Part shown: piece by piece, positions 61,408-64,000 of the stretch | Layout: each line of letters starts with the position of its first letter | How positions within the stretch are numbered: position 1 is the stretch's first letter | Assembly: GCF_001280205.1 (NCBI RefSeq) | Contig: NZ_CP012573.1 | Span: 1,178,001-1,242,000 of the forward strand | Reading direction: 5' to 3' | Length of the DNA stretch: 64,000 bases | Source of the DNA: Clavibacter capsici | GTDB taxonomy: Bacteria; Actinomycetota; Actinomycetes; Actinomycetales; Microbacteriaceae | Made by a program: the position numbers and the translations under genes | The notes under the pieces: model-generated | Seen by the model: only the letters and a program-made list of their open reading frames with translations | Database searches by the model: none | Told to the model about the DNA's origin: nothing

Positions 61408-62460
61408 CTAGGGAACGATGACGGCGCGGCCGCGGACCGTGCCCGCCGCGAGCGCCGCGTACGCGTCCGGGCCGTCGGCGAGCGCATAGCGCTGGGTCTC
61501 GACGGTCACCTGGCCCGAGCGCGCGAGGTCGAGGACCTCGATCAGCTCGGAGCGGCTGCCCCAGTAGGGGATGCGCACGGCGGCGTCGAACGCGATGGTC
61601 CCGAAGCCGACCTCGACGGTGCCGCCGCCGATGCCGACGATCGTCACGTCGCCGGCGGGCTCCACGACCTCCAAGGCCGTCGCCATGGTGGGCGCTGCGC
61701 CGACGAAGTCGAAGACGGCCTGCACGCCGCGTCCCCCGGTGATCGCGCGGATGCCGTCGGCGGCGTCGGCGTCGCTGATCACCGTGTGGTGGGCGCCCAC
61801 GTGCCGGGCGAGCTCGAGCTTCTCGTCGTTCACGTCGAGCGCGATGACGGTGGCGCCGCTGAGGGCGCGGAGGATCTGGATCCCGACATGCCCCAGGCCG
61901 CCCGTGCCGATGACGACGGCGAACGTGCCGGCGCCGAGCTTCGGCAGCGAGGTCTTGATGGCGTGGTACGGGGTGAGGCCCGCGTCGGTGAGCGAGACGT
62001 TCGCGACGGGGTCGAGGTCGCCGAGCGGCACGAGGTGGCGCGGGTCGTCGACGATCATGTACTCGGCCATGGCGCCGGGCGCGCCGAGCCCGGGAGGCTG
62101 GATCCCCTCTGCCGCGGCGTTCTCGCAGTAGTTCTCACGGCCCTCGGCGCACGCGTGGCAGCGCCCGCAGCCCCACGGGCCGTAGACCGCGACGGCGTCG
62201 CCGACGGCGAGGTGCTCGACGCCCGCGCCCAGCTCCTCCACGACGCCCGCGCCCTCGTGGCCGAGGGTCAGGGGGAGCGGGTAGCCGGCGGCGCGGTACT
62301 CCTCCTCCGAGAGGCCCATCACGTACTCGTCCGAGTGGCACACGCCGGCGGCGGTGACGCGGAGGAGGACCTGACCGGGGCCGGGGGTCGGCTTCTCGAT
62401 CTCGACGACCTCGGGGTGGGATCCGATGCGGGTGTACTGGAGCGCCTTCATGCCCTCCAT
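61408..62460 (-). CDS. Zinc-dependent NAD(P) alcohol dehydrogenase
   Basis: A 350-residue medium-chain dehydrogenase of the AdhA type. Catalytic zinc ligands lie in GVCHSDEY and GHEGAG, the structural zinc site is CGRCHACAEGRENYC, and the nucleotide fold is VVIGTGGLGHVGIQIL. It oxidises primary or secondary alcohols or reduces aldehydes. ATG 62460 has GGGGAA upstream; the in-frame ATG 62451 is too near its ribosome site. A single gene. Confidence 0.93.
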   Translation of the reverse strand: MEGMKALQYTRIGSHPEVVEIEKPTPGPGQVLLRVTAAGVCHSDEYVMGLSEEEYRAAGYPLPLTLGHEGAGVVEELGAGVEHLAVGDAVAVYGPWGCGRCHACAEGRENYCENAAAEGIQPPGLGAPGAMAEYMIVDDPRHLVPLGDLDPVANVSLTDAGLTPYHAIKTSLPKLGAGTFAVVIGTGGLGHVGIQILRALSGATVIALDVNDEKLELARHVGAHHTVISDADAADGIRAITGGRGVQAVFDFVGAAPTMATALEVVEPAGDVTIVGIGGGTVEVGFGTIAFDAAVRIPYWGSRSELIEVLDLARSGQVTVETQRYALADGPDAYAALAAGTVRGRAVIVP

Positions 62461-62500
62461 CGTATTCCCCGCTCGGGGGAACTTGCTGGACGCGCGCGGG

Positions 62501-63229
62501 TCAGGGCAGGCGGCTGCCGTGCGGGGGATCCGCGCGCGGTGCCTGCATGCGTTCGGCCTCGGGGAGGGCGAGCTCGGCGTCGGCGGCGTCGCGGAGGAGG
62601 GCCATGCGGCCGGCGAGGCGGCACATCGAGTGCACGGTGGTGGCGCCCATGACGAAGAAGAGGGGGACGAAGAGCATCTGCAGGGGCGCACTCCCCGCCA
62701 GCAGCATGACCGGAACGGCGACGAGTGCCGCGGTGCCCAGGATGAGCACCGCGGGGACGCCGACCGCCCCGGAAGCGATGCCACGGCGGGACTCCACCGC
62801 GACCCGCTCAGCGGTGCCGGGTGCGAGCGCGACCCGACCGCGGGCGTCCACGGACCGATCGAGCAGCGCGGCGTCCCGCCAGTGCGGGTGCGCCCCCGTC
62901 GCGGAACCCAGGCGGCGTGACGCGCCCGACAGCCAGGCGGCGAGGATGATCGAACAGGCGAGGGCGCCGATGACGAGCCCGAGAGCGGCGGCGAGCGCCG
63001 TCTCGCCGCCGTGGGCGTCGTCCATGCCGAGGAACAGGGCGCGGAACAGCAGGGCGGTCGCGAGGCCGACGACCGCGGCGACGCCGAGCGCCAGGAGACG
63101 GCGGCGCGGCGTGATCACCTCGGCGATCCACGCGGCGATGGCGCGGGCGCCGATGCGGACCAGCTCGCGCTCCCCGTGGCCGGGGTAGTCGGGACCGGCG
63201 GTGGCGGCGGTCGTCTCGTCGGCGGTCAT
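62501..63229 (-). CDS. Membrane protein of unknown function
   Basis: A 242-residue protein with four or five hydrophobic segments (about 45-65, 78-105, 160-180, 184-205). Between the second and third is a soluble stretch of about 50 residues. It belongs to no family I can name. ATG 63229 has GGGAGG upstream. Expressed with or independent of the alcohol dehydrogenase 40 bases downstream. Confidence 0.65.
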   Translation of the reverse strand: MTADETTAATAGPDYPGHGERELVRIGARAIAAWIAEVITPRRRLLALGVAAVVGLATALLFRALFLGMDDAHGGETALAAALGLVIGALACSIILAAWLSGASRRLGSATGAHPHWRDAALLDRSVDARGRVALAPGTAERVAVESRRGIASGAVGVPAVLILGTAALVAVPVMLLAGSAPLQMLFVPLFFVMGATTVHSMCRLAGRMALLRDAADAELALPEAERMQAPRADPPHGSRLP

Positions 63230-63396
63230 GCGGGCCTCCCGGTCCGGGGCCGGACGTCGTCCCCCGTCCATCCGCCCGGGCGGATGCGCCCCTCACGGAC
63301 CGGCGGGCGTCCCCCGTCCGGGGCGCGGGGCGCGAGGCGCGTCGTCCGGACGGCGGGCGCTGGACGCGTGTCGGCGGCGCCTGAGATGCTCGCGGC

Positions 63397-64000
63397 ATGA
63401 CCGCAGCGCAGCCCTCATCCGCGACCCCGTCCGATCCCGCGCCCGACGACGTCGCCGTGCGCGACGACCTGATCCGCCACCTCCGCCTCGCGCGCGAGGC
63501 CCTCGTCTGGAAGCTCGAGGGCCTGGGGGAGCACGACGTCCGCCGCCCGCTCGTGCCGACCGGATCCAACCTGCTCGGGCTCGTGAAGCACGCCGCGGGC
63601 GTCGAGGCCGGCTACCTGGGGTTCGTCTTCGGCCGGCCGTTCCCCGAGCGCCTCGCCTGGATGGAGCAGGACGCGCCGCCGAACGCCGACATGCGCGCCG
63701 CCGTCGACGAGTCGCGCGCCGACATCGTGGGGCTCTCGGAGCGGGTCGGCGCGCACGCCGAGGCGACGCTCCGGGCGCTCCCGCTCGACGCGGCGGGCAC
63801 GGTGCCGTGGTGGCCGGGCGGATCCGGGAACGTCACGCTCCAGCGCGTCGCCGTGCACCTCGTCGCCGAGCTGAACCGGCACGCGGGGCACGCCGACGTG
63901 CTGCGCGAGCTCGTCGACGGTGCGGTCGGACTGCGCGCGGGGAACGGCAACCTGCCCGACGGCGACGCCGCGTTCTGGCGGGCCGAGCACGCGGAGACCG
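63397..64000 (+). CDS. DinB-family (DUF664) protein, C-terminus beyond window
   Basis: The first 201 codons of a DUF664/DinB-like helical-bundle protein. The helices with the expected metal-binding histidines are LVKHAAGVEAGYLGFVFG (His about 61) and HLVAELNRHAGHADVLRELVDG (later His residues). DinB-fold proteins often use a thiol (mycothiol or bacillithiol) in transferase reactions; mycothiol would fit this organism. The start ATG follows no clear ribosome site. The gene runs off the right edge. Confidence 0.8.
   Translation, partial: MTAAQPSSATPSDPAPDDVAVRDDLIRHLRLAREALVWKLEGLGEHDVRRPLVPTGSNLLGLVKHAAGVEAGYLGFVFGRPFPERLAWMEQDAPPNADMRAAVDESRADIVGLSERVGAHAEATLRALPLDAAGTVPWWPGGSGNVTLQRVAVHLVAELNRHAGHADVLRELVDGAVGLRAGNGNLPDGDAAFWRAEHAET

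Overview
The window is about 73% GC, densely coded on both strands and has the gene content of a high-GC actinobacterium. A mycothiol-type arsenate reductase, GTGA/ATGA start-stop overlaps, many apparently leaderless start codons (a TAnnnT hexamer 6-7 bases before the start) and SipW-type exported proteins fit the Microbacteriaceae. Clavibacter or a close relative is my best guess; this is inferred from gene content and base composition, not from an alignment. I see no rRNA, tRNA, CRISPR array, insertion sequence or prophage. No AT-rich island is present, but one short stretch (about 12.25-13.38 kb) is clearly less GC-rich than its surroundings.

Layout. 0-4.3 kb: a PadR regulator running off the left edge, lipoate genes lipB-lipA, a siderophore-interacting flavoprotein, a YitT membrane protein and a DUF3817 protein. 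4.6-8 kb: a large secreted seven-repeat SGNH/sialate-O-acetylesterase-like protein, frameshifted in its linker. 8-13.4 kb: arsC, a TetR/carboxylesterase divergent pair, a membrane protein, two adjacent decayed genes (GNAT and alpha/beta hydrolase), then a lower-GC pair encoding a secreted Cys/Gly-rich protein and a two-helix membrane protein. 13.4-18.5 kb: DEAD-box helicase, methyltransferase, XRE-cupin regulator and a DUF2510/PASTA-like membrane protein; the last two carry apparent indels in G-runs.

18.5-33.1 kb is a complete nitrate/nitrite assimilation island. It holds an NnaR-like regulator (HemD plus winged helix), a uroporphyrinogen-III methyltransferase, nirB, a nirD fused to a sirohydrochlorin chelatase, narK, nasA, an FAD/[2Fe-2S] nitrate reductase partner, and moeA, DUF6457 and mobA for the molybdenum cofactor. 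nirB and nirD are divergent, with a GlnR-box-like element between them. The block covers transport, both reductases, siroheme, molybdopterin cofactor and regulation.

33.3-46.1 kb: CPA1 antiporter, MhqO/MhqD-like quinone-detoxification pair, a membrane protein, a MarR/hydrolase operon with a palindrome over its first start codon, small proteins, a PRISE reductase, a DUF418 protein, and an ABC exporter plus NarL-type two-component operon. 46.1-50.5 kb: a ChvE/GguAB-type sugar ABC importer with a 21-bp hairpin after the binding-protein gene. 50.5-53.9 kb: a SipW-type signal peptidase with three exported substrates; upstream lies a 347-bp regulatory region with an inverted repeat and four CAAG boxes at an exact 22-bp period. 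53.9-64 kb: an orphan sensor kinase, a BCCT osmolyte transporter, a diacylglycerol-kinase-family protein, a RecF-like ATPase, a fatty-acid desaturase, a zinc alcohol dehydrogenase, a membrane protein and a DinB-family protein running off the right edge.
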